From Aquimarina sp. TRL1 (GTDB lineage: Bacteria; Bacteroidota; Bacteroidia; Flavobacteriales; Flavobacteriaceae): a stretch of 64,000 nucleotides of DNA. This document shows positions 35,423 to 46,000 of the stretch, in pieces (positions within the stretch are counted from its first letter, which is position 1; each line of letters begins with the position of its first letter). The position numbers were made by a program, and so were the translations under genes. The DNA lies in assembly GCF_013365535.1 (NCBI RefSeq), contig NZ_CP053590.1:1912501-1976500 (forward strand). Direction: 5' to 3'. The notes under the pieces are model-generated. The model ran no database searches, was not told the DNA's origin, and was given only the letters and a program-made list of their open reading frames with translations.

Positions 35423-36496
35423 ATGACACTTTTACTAGTATACGGGCTACTATCTATTTTCTTTTCTTTTTTATGTTCAATCCTTGAGGCTGTTTTGCTA
35501 AGTGTGACCTCCACATTTATCAATGTAAAGAAAAAAGAAGGGAAATCGTATGCCACAAAATTAGAAGACCTGAAAAAAGACGTTGATAAACCGTTAATTG
35601 CCATATTGACAATCAATACACTAGCACATACAGTAGGAGCTATTTTGGTTGGAGTGGAAGCAAAGAAAGCTTTTGGAGATGAAGGAAATGGAGTCTTGAT
35701 AGTGTCGGTTGTTATGACTATTTTGATTCTGGTATTATCAGAAATTATTCCCAAAACAATAGGAGCTACTTATTGGAAACAACTATCTGGATTTACAGCA
35801 ACCGTATTGCAAATTTTTATAGTTGTACTACAATGGACCGGGATTTTATGGATTCTGAGATTGGCAACTAAGCTAGTTGGGAAAAAAGGGCATCATGGTT
35901 CTATTTTGAGTAGGGAAGATTTTTCTGCAATGGCGGATATTGCCAGAGAAGAAGGAGTGTTTGAAGATTCGGAGTCGACAGTGATTAAAAATTTGCTAAC
36001 CTTTAAGGAAGTAATGACGAAAGATGTGATGACCCCCAGAACTGTGATGAAAATTGCATCAGAAGATACTACAGTAAAAGAATTCTTTGATAAAAACGCA
36101 CAACTTAGGTTTTCCAGAATACCGATATATAAAGATGATTCGGATAATATTACAGGAGTTGTTCTGAAAGATGAAGTGTTTAGAGAGATGGCCAATAACA
36201 ATGGGAATATCCGATTAACTGATATAAAAAGACCAATCTTATATACTCATAGAAATGTTCCAATTCCTGAATTGTTTAACACTTTTATAGAGAAAAAAAA
36301 CCATATCGCTTTAGTTGTTGATGAATATGGATCCGTAAGTGGTCTGGTAACTATGGAAGATGTTATAGAAACCCTGTTAGGATTAGAAATTATTGATGAA
36401 AGTGATGCAGAAAAAGACATGCAGGATCTGGCAAGAAAAAACTGGGAAAAACGAGCAAAACAAATGGGGCTGATTAATGATAAACCAGATTCGTAA
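35423..36496 (+). CDS. CNNM/CorC-type transporter with CBS domains
   Basis: This 357-residue protein has an N-terminal CNNM (DUF21) membrane domain with about four helices (SFLCSILEAVLLSVTSTFI, SEIIPKTIGATYWK) and a cytoplasmic CBS pair (VMTPRTVMKI, FSRIPIYKD, IALVVDEYGSVSGLVTMEDVIETLLG). The family transports Mg2+ or Na+. The start MTLLLVYGLLSIFFSFLCS fits the family; an ATG 13 codons upstream (35384) is possible. The C-terminal CorC domain is short or missing. It overlaps the next gene by one base. Confidence 0.9.
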   Translation: MTLLLVYGLLSIFFSFLCSILEAVLLSVTSTFINVKKKEGKSYATKLEDLKKDVDKPLIAILTINTLAHTVGAILVGVEAKKAFGDEGNGVLIVSVVMTILILVLSEIIPKTIGATYWKQLSGFTATVLQIFIVVLQWTGILWILRLATKLVGKKGHHGSILSREDFSAMADIAREEGVFEDSESTVIKNLLTFKEVMTKDVMTPRTVMKIASEDTTVKEFFDKNAQLRFSRIPIYKDDSDNITGVVLKDEVFREMANNNGNIRLTDIKRPILYTHRNVPIPELFNTFIEKKNHIALVVDEYGSVSGLVTMEDVIETLLGLEIIDESDAEKDMQDLARKNWEKRAKQMGLINDKPDS

Positions 36497-36972
36497 TGCA
36501 TTCAATTGTAATAGAAACCCCCTTAGGCAAAGCAATTATCTCTGGAGATGATATGGGAGTTTGCGAAATTACAGTTACTAAAGAGACAGATATAGAACAA
36601 TCAGCAGCAATACCTTCGTGTCTTCAGGAAGCTGCAGATCAGTTAAGTGCTTATTTCGAAGGGAAACGAACAACATTTGACTTGGAATTAAACCCCAAAG
36701 GAACGGTATTTCAAAAAAAAGTCTGGAAAATGTTATTGGAGATCCCATATGGGAAAACCTGGAGCTATATGGATATGGCGAAGAAAATGGGAGATCCTAA
36801 AACAATTCGGGCAGTGGCTACTGCGAATGGAAAAAACCCATTGTGGATCGTTGTACCGTGTCATCGTGTTATAGGAAGTGATGGATCCCTTACAGGTTAT
36901 GCAGGAGGTTTATGGCGAAAAAAATGGCTATTGGATCATGAAAATCCTGTGAAACAACAATCTTTATTCTAG
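36496..36972 (+). CDS. ogt: methylated-DNA-protein-cysteine methyltransferase
   Basis: This 158-residue suicide enzyme transfers methyl groups from O6-methylguanine to its Cys122 in IVVPCHRVIGSDGSLTGYAGG. The DNA-binding helix VFQKKVWKMLLEIPYG and the arginine finger segment PKTIRAVATANGKNP are intact. It is coupled to the CNNM gene through a one-base overlap. The length is that of Ogt-type enzymes. Confidence 0.95.
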   Translation: MHSIVIETPLGKAIISGDDMGVCEITVTKETDIEQSAAIPSCLQEAADQLSAYFEGKRTTFDLELNPKGTVFQKKVWKMLLEIPYGKTWSYMDMAKKMGDPKTIRAVATANGKNPLWIVVPCHRVIGSDGSLTGYAGGLWRKKWLLDHENPVKQQSLF

Positions 36973-37077
36973 AGTACAATCTCAGGGATTAAATTTATAA
37001 ATTAGTAGAGCTGTTCTTATCAGTACATAAGGAGTGCGCCGTTAGCTAATAATAAGCTCATTTATAAATATAAAAGC

Positions 37078-38244
37078 ATGAAATACATCAAACGATTTTT
37101 TAAAGGTCTTCTGTTACTTTTAGGGTTGATTATACTCCTATTGTATATTTTTGACTACGATTATATTTTAAAAGGAGTCAGGGTTGTGTATCTCAAAGGA
37201 TATACCTCTGCTTATATAGATGATTATCCCAGTTTTGATAATAGAACAATAAAAAAAGGAGAGACAGTTATTGCCTGGAAACAACACCCGGGATATAATA
37301 CAGCTACCGCTACGGATAAGCTAATTGCTACAAACGAAAAATACGGAACGGTTGCTTATCTCATCATAAAAGATGATCAAATCTGGTATGAGAAGTATGA
37401 AGAAGGGTATGGAGTAAGCTCGAAGACAAACTCTTTTTCAATGGCTAAGAGTATTGTGACATTACTGTTGGGAAAAGCTATAGCGGATGGATATGTCAAA
37501 AACCTAGAGCAGCCAATCGGAGATTTTTTACCAGAGTTTTCAGAAGGAATAGCAGCTAAAGTTACTGTAGGAGATTTATCATCCATGTCATCAGGATTGG
37601 ACTGGACAGAGCATTATACAAGTCCTTTTTCTATTACTGCCAGAACCTATTACGATGACGATATTCGACCGATATTTAAAAACCTTAAGATAATAGAGGA
37701 GCCAGGAAAATCGTATAAATACCTTAGTGGTAATACTCAGTTATTAGCAATGGTACTGGAAAAAGCCACAGGGAAAAACTTGTCGGATTACCTGAGTGAA
37801 TCGTTGTGGAAACCTTTAGGAATGCAGCAAGATGCATTGTGGCAATTGGATAGTGAAGAAAACGGAATGGAAAAAGCCTACTGTTGTATTTCTAGTAATG
37901 CCAGAGATTTTGCCAAGTTTGGGGTTTTGATGAATCATGAAGGAATGTTTAATGGTCGACAAATTATTCCAAAAGAGTTTGTAGATATAGCAACCAATCC
38001 CCGGTTTGGAAATGGAACTCCTTATGGGTATGGATACTGGTTATCGAACCATATGGGAAAAAAGATTTTTTTGATGAGAGGCATATTAGGACAATATGTA
38101 ATTTCTATTCCCGAAGATAATTTGGTGATTGTCCGGTTAGGGCATAAACGAGGTGTTTTTGAAGGGGATAAGGATTTTACAGATGATTTTTATGTGTATG
38201 TTGAAGAAGCCTATAAAATGTTAGAAAATGCTTCACAAAATTAA
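37078..38244 (+). CDS. serine hydrolase, beta-lactamase/esterase class C family
   Basis: This 388-residue protein has an N-terminal membrane anchor (about 9-25) and a periplasmic class-C beta-lactamase-related domain. The nucleophile motif is S121-M-A-K124 in NSFSMAKSIVTLL. The tyrosine motif appears as YKYLSGNTQLLAMVL (about 213-227), and a HxG-like element is LGHKRGVF near the C-terminus. Family members are esterases, peptidases or beta-lactamases; 6-aminohexanoate hydrolase-like activity is a possibility. It overlaps the exonuclease gene by 17 bases. Confidence 0.88.
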   Translation: MKYIKRFFKGLLLLLGLIILLLYIFDYDYILKGVRVVYLKGYTSAYIDDYPSFDNRTIKKGETVIAWKQHPGYNTATATDKLIATNEKYGTVAYLIIKDDQIWYEKYEEGYGVSSKTNSFSMAKSIVTLLLGKAIADGYVKNLEQPIGDFLPEFSEGIAAKVTVGDLSSMSSGLDWTEHYTSPFSITARTYYDDDIRPIFKNLKIIEEPGKSYKYLSGNTQLLAMVLEKATGKNLSDYLSESLWKPLGMQQDALWQLDSEENGMEKAYCCISSNARDFAKFGVLMNHEGMFNGRQIIPKEFVDIATNPRFGNGTPYGYGYWLSNHMGKKIFLMRGILGQYVISIPEDNLVIVRLGHKRGVFEGDKDFTDDFYVYVEEAYKMLENASQN

Positions 38245-38941
38245 TCTCGAACATATATTATTTCTGGATATAGAAACAGTTCCTTTGCATGAAAGTTATC
38301 AGGACTTAAGTGAGGAGATGAAATACTTATGGGCTGATAAAACCAGATATCAGCGCAAAGAGGAATTCTCAGCAGAAGCATTTTATGAGAGGGCAGGTAT
38401 TTGGGCAGAATTTGGAAAAATTATCTGTATTTCTGTTGGGTATTTCGTATTGCGTGGAGATAGTCGCTCTTTTAGAACGAAATCTTTTTTTGGTGATGAA
38501 AAAGAACTTTTGATAGCATTTAAGCATTTATTAGAAGCCTATTATTCGCGCCCTCATCATTTGTTGTGTGCTCATAATGGAAAAGAGTTTGATTTTCCAT
38601 ATATCGCCAGAAGGATGATTATTCATGGAATATCGCTCCCTGGGAAACTGAATCTATTTGGTAAAAAGCCATGGGAGGTAGCACATTTGGATACATTAGA
38701 TCTTTGGAAATTTGGAGATTATAAACATTATACTTCCCTAAAGCTAATGACGGCTATTCTGGGAATTCCTTCTCCAAAAGATGATATTGATGGCAGTCAG
38801 GTTCGAGAAGTTTATTACGAAGAGAAAGATATTGATCGGATCATTCTGTATTGTGAAAAGGATACGGTAGCAGTTGCGCAGATTCTCTTGCGCTTGCGAC
38901 AAGAAGAATTACTGGATGAGGAAGAGATAATTTCTGTATAA
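38228..38941 (+). CDS. 3'-5' exonuclease, DEDD (PolB-like) family
   Basis: This 237-residue protein has the DEDDy exonuclease motifs ExoI LFLDIETVPL (D14, E16), ExoII LLCAHNGKEFDFPYIARRM and ExoIII YCEKDTVAVAQILLRL. This is the length and layout of the stand-alone predicted 3'-5' exonucleases related to the proofreading domain of family B DNA polymerases. The start overlaps the hydrolase gene end, so translation may be coupled. A strong terminator follows. Confidence 0.9.
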   Translation: MLHKINLEHILFLDIETVPLHESYQDLSEEMKYLWADKTRYQRKEEFSAEAFYERAGIWAEFGKIICISVGYFVLRGDSRSFRTKSFFGDEKELLIAFKHLLEAYYSRPHHLLCAHNGKEFDFPYIARRMIIHGISLPGKLNLFGKKPWEVAHLDTLDLWKFGDYKHYTSLKLMTAILGIPSPKDDIDGSQVREVYYEEKDIDRIILYCEKDTVAVAQILLRLRQEELLDEEEIISV

Positions 38942-38947
38942 ATGAAT

Positions 38948-38979
38948 AAAAGCCCTGAGAAATAATCTCAGGGCTTTTT
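38948..38979. terminator. bidirectional rho-independent terminator
   Basis: A stem AAAGCCCTGAGA/TCTCAGGGCTTT is centred on loop AATAA (38961-38965), with A residues to the left and T residues to the right. It serves the exonuclease gene on plus and the T9SS protein gene on minus. Confidence 0.85.
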
Positions 38980-39010
38980 GAAAAATCAATAAATTAATAG
39001 GTTTATTAGC

Positions 39011-42000
39011 TTATTGTTTCACAAAGCGTTTTAAAAATTCATGTTCATTTGTAGTTACTTTTAGTAAATACGTTCCGGGTTTTAATCGGTCTACGGTAAT
39101 GTGTGTCTTTAATAGGCCTGTTCCTACTGTTTTTCCATGTAGATCTATCAGCTGATAAGAAGCATTTTCAGCAGGATTTTTTAGTGAGACAGTAAGGGTA
39201 CCGTTGGTTACAGGGTTGTTTTTTATCATTAATTCATTATTAGCAGGAGGTGTTTTTGCAGAAATAATGTTTAAAGATGTTGCCCCATTTGTACTGGAAG
39301 TACAAGATCCCAGGTTTTTCCATCCAGATGTTGTTCTTTCAGAAACTGTATTTTCAAACAATGCTCTTTCTCCTACTTTGTAAATCTTTTGACTATCCCA
39401 GGGAGCAATACCACTACAGGTATAGCTGGTTTTTACTCTGTTATTTCCTGATAAGGATAAGGCAATATTATCAATCGCAATATCTGCTTTTTCAGAAGCC
39501 CCGACAGCTCTGTTAAAACGAAGTTTTACAGTTCTTCCTAAGAAAGGAGATAAGCTAACTGTGGTGTTGTACCAGCCGTCACCTTTGTTTCCAGTTAGAT
39601 GCCATAAGCTGATCCAGTTTGCTTCTCCTTCTGCACTTGCTTCTAAAGATAAATTCCCCATATCACCATCTCCATACATATGATAGCTGAAAGAGAATAC
39701 AGGGTCAGGTCCTGAGCTTAGGTTAAAACAAGGAGATGTTAGAATCGCCTGTTTATTGGAGTTTACAACTCCGTTTTCAGAAGCTTTTACATAGAGATAG
39801 TAGGTGCCTTCCTGTGGATAAGAAGGTCCGGTTCCAGCGGTAGGAGTTCTCCCGTTTTGAATTGTCCAGTCTAAGTGATCATTTGAGGATTGTACCCAGG
39901 CTCCCAATGTGTTTTCATATCCTTCATGGTATGGGTAAACAGAGATCGTACTGCTACATCCTTCTATAGATCCGTCTGTAGTTGTAACAGTTAAAGAGTT
40001 TCCATATTCCGATGCATTGCCATCAATATCAAACGCTTTAATTTTAAAGTTATAAGAAGTTGATGGGTTTAATTGAGAAATAGTAGCGCTTCTCTTATTA
40101 GTAGTGGTTATTAGAATTCCATCCTGATATAATTTATACCCGGCAACCTCTGTATTATCGACAGAAGCATCCCATACCAGGTTAACATTGGTTTTGTTGA
40201 TCTGCTTCGCAGAAAAGTTTGTAGGGGCAGATGGATTTTCTCCTTGATTAGAGCTAGATAATGGGACTTTCCATACACCACGCCCATAGGTTGCTGCTAT
40301 TAATACATTGTCTTGTAAATTTATTTCCAGATCGCGTATCGAAGCATTTGGAAGATTGTTTGAGTAATTAATCCATTCTCCGTTTCCATTCTTTAAGTAT
40401 ACTCCAAGATAAGTCCCTAAATAAATAATATCAGAGCCTTTTTGATGTTTGACAACAAACTTAGATTCATGAGGGAGGTTTCCAGTGATGTTTTCGAAAT
40501 CTACTCCTTGGTTTACAGATTTATATACCCCTCCGCTATAAGTTACTCCTGTAGTTACATATAGCGTATTACCGTTGTCATTGTTTACTTCTATAGAAGT
40601 AATAGGCTCTCTAAAAGTATGTATTTTTGTCCAGTTGATTCCTTTATCGGTACTTTTGTGTAGATTGTAATCATGAGCTACATAAATGGTACTGTTATTA
40701 TGTGGGTCTATTTCTATATGATCAATGTTTCCGGTAAAATTAAAAGTGGATATTTTTGTAAATGCATTTCCTTCTAGTTTATAGAAGCCTTTGTATCCTG
40801 CATAAATTACCCCATCAGTATCCATTGCTAATGGAGTCACCCAATTTCCTGTAGAGGGACCACTTGCTACATATTTGTTAGAAAGACCTCTGTCTTCTGT
40901 TTTGTATAAGTAGCGACCGTATTGAATAAATCCATAGTAGACATTGGGATTTCTGGTATCGACTACACAATCCATTCCATCGGCTCCGTGATATACATTC
41001 CATTGAGTACCTCTTAGTCCGAATCCTCCATTATCTTGTAATCCTCCCACAAGCCTGTCTGAGCTTGAATTTTGAGCTACAGAAATTTTGTAAAACTGAC
41101 CTATTTGTAGCCCTTTTGTGTAACTGGTGAATGTTGCACCATCATTATTAGAAAGGTAAAAACCTCCATCACTACCACAGTATAATTCCCCATTGAAGTA
41201 TCTTAGGTAATGGATATCTGCATGAGTATAGGTTACTTGTTTAGGAGAAGCCCAATAGTTAATTCTATTAAAAGTATCCCCTCCGTTAGTAGACTTCCAG
41301 ATGTTGAGGCATCCGACGAAAACAACATTTGGGTTCGTATCTGAAACAGAAAGTGCTAAATCGTACCATGATTGGGTGTTTTCAAAGATGTTTTTCGTTT
41401 CTCTTGTTTTTGTAAAAGTTGTTCCGCTATCCGTAGAACGGTATAGCCCTTGAAAAACATAACTGTAATCCGAACTGACTAGGTATACATAATTAGGATC
41501 AGCAGGCGTTACATCAATTACTAAACGACTGGATTGAGTAGGTAAACCAGCGGTGATTTGTGTAAAGTTATTTCCTCCATCTGTTGATTTATAAAAAGCA
41601 CTGGTAGAAGCAGCATATATTACAGATGCATCCCCTGGTTTTAATTTAATGTCTTTTATATTTCCGTTTAATGTTTTTCTCCATGAAACTCCGGCATCTG
41701 TAGTTTTATATACTCCTGAATTGGTGGCTATCCATAGGACATTAGAATTCGAAGGATCGATATATATATCATTACTGGAAGGGCTTCCGGAAGAGAATAC
41801 CAGACCTGTCCTAGCCCAGGTAGCTCCGCCATCGGTAGATTTTAACACTCCAATACTATAAGAATCTCGGTTGTCATCGTCTCCTGTGGAGATATAAATA
41901 ATATCAGAGTTATTAGGGTCAATGGCAATTCCAGATACTCCTATCTGTGGAATTTTATCTGTTAGCGGAATCCAGTTAGCTCCTCTATCGGTAGATTTCC

Positions 42001-42478
42001 AAAGACCTCCTGCAGGAGCACCTACATATAGGATGTTTGGGTTGTTAGGGTCTGGCATTGCGACATTAACCCGACCTTGTCCAGGCGACCAGGAAACACT
42101 CTGGTTATGATCAAAAGGACCCATTGGTGCCCAGAAAGTATTACTGCTGTTTTTCTCGATACTTAATTTTTCCTTCTTTTCCCAGGCATTCCAGAGAATA
42201 TCACTCGATGGAATTGTCCCATCTGGAAGTACGGAGTATTTCCAATATTCCTGCCACCTCATGTAGGGTTTGTATCCACTTCCTTTTACGGTGTGATCTT
42301 TGTCTTTCCAATATTCCTGAAAAGCAGCGGTTATTTCTTCCAGAGTAGGAGTGTGTTGTTGAGAATTAACGGAACGCTCTTTTTGCTGTAAGGTTTCCAT
42401 CCACGGAGCACCTGATACATATTGCCCCTGGATAAATGAACAACTTAAGCCGAAAACGGCCAATAGTAGTTTTTTCAT
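39011..42478 (-). CDS. giant T9SS-secreted Asp-box propeller protein, paralogue 1
   Basis: This 1155-residue secreted protein has a signal peptide (1-19) and a long BNR/Asp-box propeller region (about 130-740) with many SxDxGxxW boxes such as STDRGANW, STDGGATW and TTDAGVSW, as in VPS10/sortilin and sialidase-type propellers. A fibronectin III domain follows (about 750-840), then a MAM-like beta domain (about 850-1005), a short chitin-binding-like module with IAPWDSQKIYKVGERA (about 1017-1050) and a C-terminal type A T9SS sorting domain ending LKRFVKQ. The enzyme class is not established; sialidase catalytic residues were not identified. It is a paralogue of the next gene. Confidence 0.88.
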   Translation of the reverse strand: MKKLLLAVFGLSCSFIQGQYVSGAPWMETLQQKERSVNSQQHTPTLEEITAAFQEYWKDKDHTVKGSGYKPYMRWQEYWKYSVLPDGTIPSSDILWNAWEKKEKLSIEKNSSNTFWAPMGPFDHNQSVSWSPGQGRVNVAMPDPNNPNILYVGAPAGGLWKSTDRGANWIPLTDKIPQIGVSGIAIDPNNSDIIYISTGDDDNRDSYSIGVLKSTDGGATWARTGLVFSSGSPSSNDIYIDPSNSNVLWIATNSGVYKTTDAGVSWRKTLNGNIKDIKLKPGDASVIYAASTSAFYKSTDGGNNFTQITAGLPTQSSRLVIDVTPADPNYVYLVSSDYSYVFQGLYRSTDSGTTFTKTRETKNIFENTQSWYDLALSVSDTNPNVVFVGCLNIWKSTNGGDTFNRINYWASPKQVTYTHADIHYLRYFNGELYCGSDGGFYLSNNDGATFTSYTKGLQIGQFYKISVAQNSSSDRLVGGLQDNGGFGLRGTQWNVYHGADGMDCVVDTRNPNVYYGFIQYGRYLYKTEDRGLSNKYVASGPSTGNWVTPLAMDTDGVIYAGYKGFYKLEGNAFTKISTFNFTGNIDHIEIDPHNNSTIYVAHDYNLHKSTDKGINWTKIHTFREPITSIEVNNDNGNTLYVTTGVTYSGGVYKSVNQGVDFENITGNLPHESKFVVKHQKGSDIIYLGTYLGVYLKNGNGEWINYSNNLPNASIRDLEINLQDNVLIAATYGRGVWKVPLSSSNQGENPSAPTNFSAKQINKTNVNLVWDASVDNTEVAGYKLYQDGILITTTNKRSATISQLNPSTSYNFKIKAFDIDGNASEYGNSLTVTTTDGSIEGCSSTISVYPYHEGYENTLGAWVQSSNDHLDWTIQNGRTPTAGTGPSYPQEGTYYLYVKASENGVVNSNKQAILTSPCFNLSSGPDPVFSFSYHMYGDGDMGNLSLEASAEGEANWISLWHLTGNKGDGWYNTTVSLSPFLGRTVKLRFNRAVGASEKADIAIDNIALSLSGNNRVKTSYTCSGIAPWDSQKIYKVGERALFENTVSERTTSGWKNLGSCTSSTNGATSLNIISAKTPPANNELMIKNNPVTNGTLTVSLKNPAENASYQLIDLHGKTVGTGLLKTHITVDRLKPGTYLLKVTTNEHEFLKRFVKQ

Positions 42479-43024
42479 CGTAATGATTTTAAAGGTTTAA
42501 TAGTTTATTTAGTTGTAATTTCCTTGATAGTAGGGTATAGGAATCCTGAAGAAAAAATGTATTCGAAATTCGGAAAAGAGTACAGGCTCCCTTCAATCAA
42601 TATTCAATGTTTTTGAATATTGATGACAAAAGAATACAGTTTTACTTCTGGGAACTATTTGAAATAAATAGTGGCAGTTAAGTAATTACATTATAAATAA
42701 TACGAATGGAAGTATATTGATTACGATATACCAGTTTTGGGTTTGTTTTTTCTTTCTTGCATAGGTTTCGGTGTGAGTAAAAATGATTAGGTTTAATTAG
42801 AGGTATTAATTTTCGGGAGTTTGAAAAGAAGTTGGCTTTTCCGAAAAATAACAAGGAAAGAGTATGTTAGTTAGTGTATCTTTTTTTGATGATTATTAAT
42901 TAGGTTTTGCATTTCAAATTTCCGAAAAAAAAGATGGTTAGAATTGTTTTTTCGACCAAAAACAATGAATATATGACAAACTACCTAGTTGATATGACAA
43001 AGTAAAATATATATTTTTACATGT
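42479..43024. other. gene-free region between tandem paralogues
   Basis: About 545 AT-rich bases hold no ORF. The promoter of the gene ending at 39011 should lie near 42480-42700. ATGACAAA occurs twice close together near 42974-43003. Nothing else is recognised. Confidence 0.4.
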
Positions 43025-43064
43025 AAAAATCCCTGTGATCTATTTTAGAAATCACAGGGATTTT
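43025..43064 (-). terminator. rho-independent terminator
   Basis: A perfect 14-bp stem AAAATCCCTGTGAT/ATCACAGGGATTTT (43026-43039 with 43051-43064) follows the minus-strand gene ending at 43091, and T residues follow on that strand. Confidence 0.85.
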
Positions 43065-43090
43065 AAATAATAAATGTGCCCTAATATTTA

Positions 43091-46000
43091 TTATTTAATA
43101 AAGCGTTGTGTATGTTCTTTTTTATCTGAAAGGACTTTAAGAATATAGACTCCTTTTGGAATTCCTGTAACATTGATATCAGTAGAGAAGTCTCCTTCTC
43201 TAATAATTTTTCCTTGAATATCAATGATAGAGTATGTGGCATCCTTAGAAGGAATAAATAGAGTGTGTAAAATATTTCCTTTTATCGGATTAGGTTCTAT
43301 GACCAATTTGTTGATTACCGGAGGATATTCTACATTTAGAGAAGCTGTCTTTTGGTCTCTCGTAAAAGTTGTGCCACAAGCACCTAATCTTTTCCAACCA
43401 CTTCCTGTAGCAATTCTTTCAAACAGATAACCACGGTAAGTAACCTTATCACCTACCTGATATGTTTGACCAGATCTCCACTCTTCAATACCATCACAGA
43501 TATCTCCAGTTGTTCCTGCGCTTTTTAAAGCAAAATTATCAATAGCAATATCTGCTTTCCAGGTAGCTCCTGTTAGTCTGTTAAAACGAAGTTGTACCGT
43601 TCCTCCTGAGTATGCAGACAGATCAATACTGGCAGATAGCCAATTGTTTCCTTTGTTACCAGTTTGGCTCCATAGGCTTACCCAGTTTGCACCGTTATCT
43701 TTACTTGCTTCCAGAGCGATGCTTCCCATGTCATTATCTCCATACATATGGTAGTTGAAGCTTACAGTTGCCTGAGTCAAATTTGTCAGGTCGAAACAAG
43801 GAGAAGTAAGAATAGCTCTTTTGTTAGGATGACCAGTACCGGTTACAGATGCTTCTACATAGATGTAATAACTTCCCTGATGTGCACTGGAAGGACCAGT
43901 TCCATTTGATGGTGTTTGTCCGGTTCTTGTTGACCAGTCAATATTGTCATTATTGCTTTGCTTCCATGAACCAAAGGAGTTTTCGAATCCCTGGTTATAA
44001 GGGAATGTCTGTACTGCTGCAGTACATTGGTCTCCACCGGTACCACTTGTTGTAGCAGATACCGCATCACTCAGAGCGGATTGATTTCCTGCTGCATCTT
44101 TAGCTCTAACTCTGAATTGATAACTGGTATTCGGAGTTAACCCTGTAATAGTAGCAGAATTTCCTGATACAGACGTAACAATAGTACTTCCCTGATAAAC
44201 ATCGTACCCTGTTACTCCTACATTGTCTGTAGCGGCATTCCATGATAATGTAAGAGAAGTGCTGCTGATATTAGAAGCGACTAAAGCCGTCGGAGTAGTT
44301 GGAGCTTGTGTATCTCCTCCGGATGCTCCGGCAAGAGGAACTTTCCATACACCACGACCGTAAGTAGCGGCTATCAGTACCTGATCTTTTAAATTAACCT
44401 CCAGGTCTCTTACAGAAATAGTTGGCAGATTCGAAGAATAGTTTACCCAATTGTTATTACCACTTTTGTAATATACCCCCAGGTAAGTTCCCAGATAGAT
44501 ATTTTCTGTTCCTTTTTGGTGACGAACAACAATTTTTGCTTCTCCAGGAAGACCTCCTGCAATATTGCTAAAATTGGTTCCCTGATTAGTAGACTTAAAA
44601 ACTCCTCCGTTACCAGAACCACTGGTGGTTACATAGATAATGTTAGAATTGTCATTGTGAACTTCTACAGAAGAGATATTTGTTTGGAAAGTATGGATAG
44701 AACTCCAATTAACTCCTTTGTCCGTACTTTTATATAAATTTCTATCTCTTGCCACATACATATTATTGGCATTGTTAGGATCTAATTCTATATGGTCTAT
44801 TTTTCCGCCAAAGTTAAAATTAGACACTTTTTGGAAGGAATTGTTACTCACTTTGTAGAACTTGCTATATCCAGCATATAATACCCCATTTTTATCTGAG
44901 ACAAGTGGAGTAATCCAATTTCCTGTTTCTGGCCCTCTTGCTACTTGACGCTGCGTAACTCCTCTGTTGGTTGTAACATATAGTTGTTGCCCATTTTGTA
45001 TAAAGCCATAATATGTATTAGAATTATTACCACTTACAGCACAATCCATTCCATCGGCTCCGTAATAGTTATTCCATTCTGTTCCGTTGAGGGCATATCC
45101 TCCATTGTCCTGTAGGCCACCAACTAATCGATTAGCACTACTGTTTTGAGCTACAGATATTCTATAGAACTGTCCGATCTGTAATCCTTTGGTTAAATCA
45201 TTAAAGCTACTTCCGTCGTTTTCAGAAAGGTATACTCCTCCATCACTACCACAAAATAGTTTTCCGTTATAATATCTCAAAAAGTGGATATCAGCATGTG
45301 TATAAGTTGCTTGTCTGGGGGAACTCCAATTGTTGATTTTGGTAAATCTGTTTCCTCCATTAGTTGACTTCCACACATTAAGACATCCTACAAAAACAAT
45401 GTCAGGGTTTTTGTCAGATACTCCAAGAGCTAAATCATACCAAGCTTGAGTACTCTCAAAAATATTTTGAGTTTCTTGTGTTTTAGTGAAGCTTTCTCCG
45501 CTGTTTGTCGATTTGTATAGACCTTGAAAAGAATTTCTAGTGTTGGCACTTAATACATATACATACTCAGGGTTAGCTGGAGTAATATCAATCACTAATC
45601 GTCCTGATCGGGAAGGAAGGCCACTCTGTTTTTGACTAAATGTATTTCCTCCATCAGTAGATTTGTAAAAATTAGAACTGGTAACAGCATAAATCACCTT
45701 AGAATTTCCAGGTTTTAGTTTGATGTCTTTGATGTTACCATTCAGTGTTTTTGTCCAATTTGTTCCTGCATTGGTAGTTTTATAAACTCCCGTATCGGTG
45801 GCTACCCATAAGGTATTGGAGTTATTCGGATCAATGTAGATATCATTACTGGATGCTCTGCTACTGGTGAAGGTCAGTCCGGTTTTGTTCCAGCTAGCAC
45901 CTCCGTCAGTAGATTTTAATACCCCAATACTGTAATTATCATTGGTATCATCATCTCCTGTAGAGATATAAATAACTTTAGAGTTATTCGGGTCAATAGC

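Noticed and set aside
39277..42348. Several plus-strand ORFs of 60-80 codons across the giant secreted protein gene
   Set aside because: All lie antisense within a gene with clear domain structure; they are shadow frames.
43224..44737. Short ORFs inside the second giant protein gene
   Set aside because: Shadow frames; the minus-strand gene is continuous and paralogous to its neighbour.
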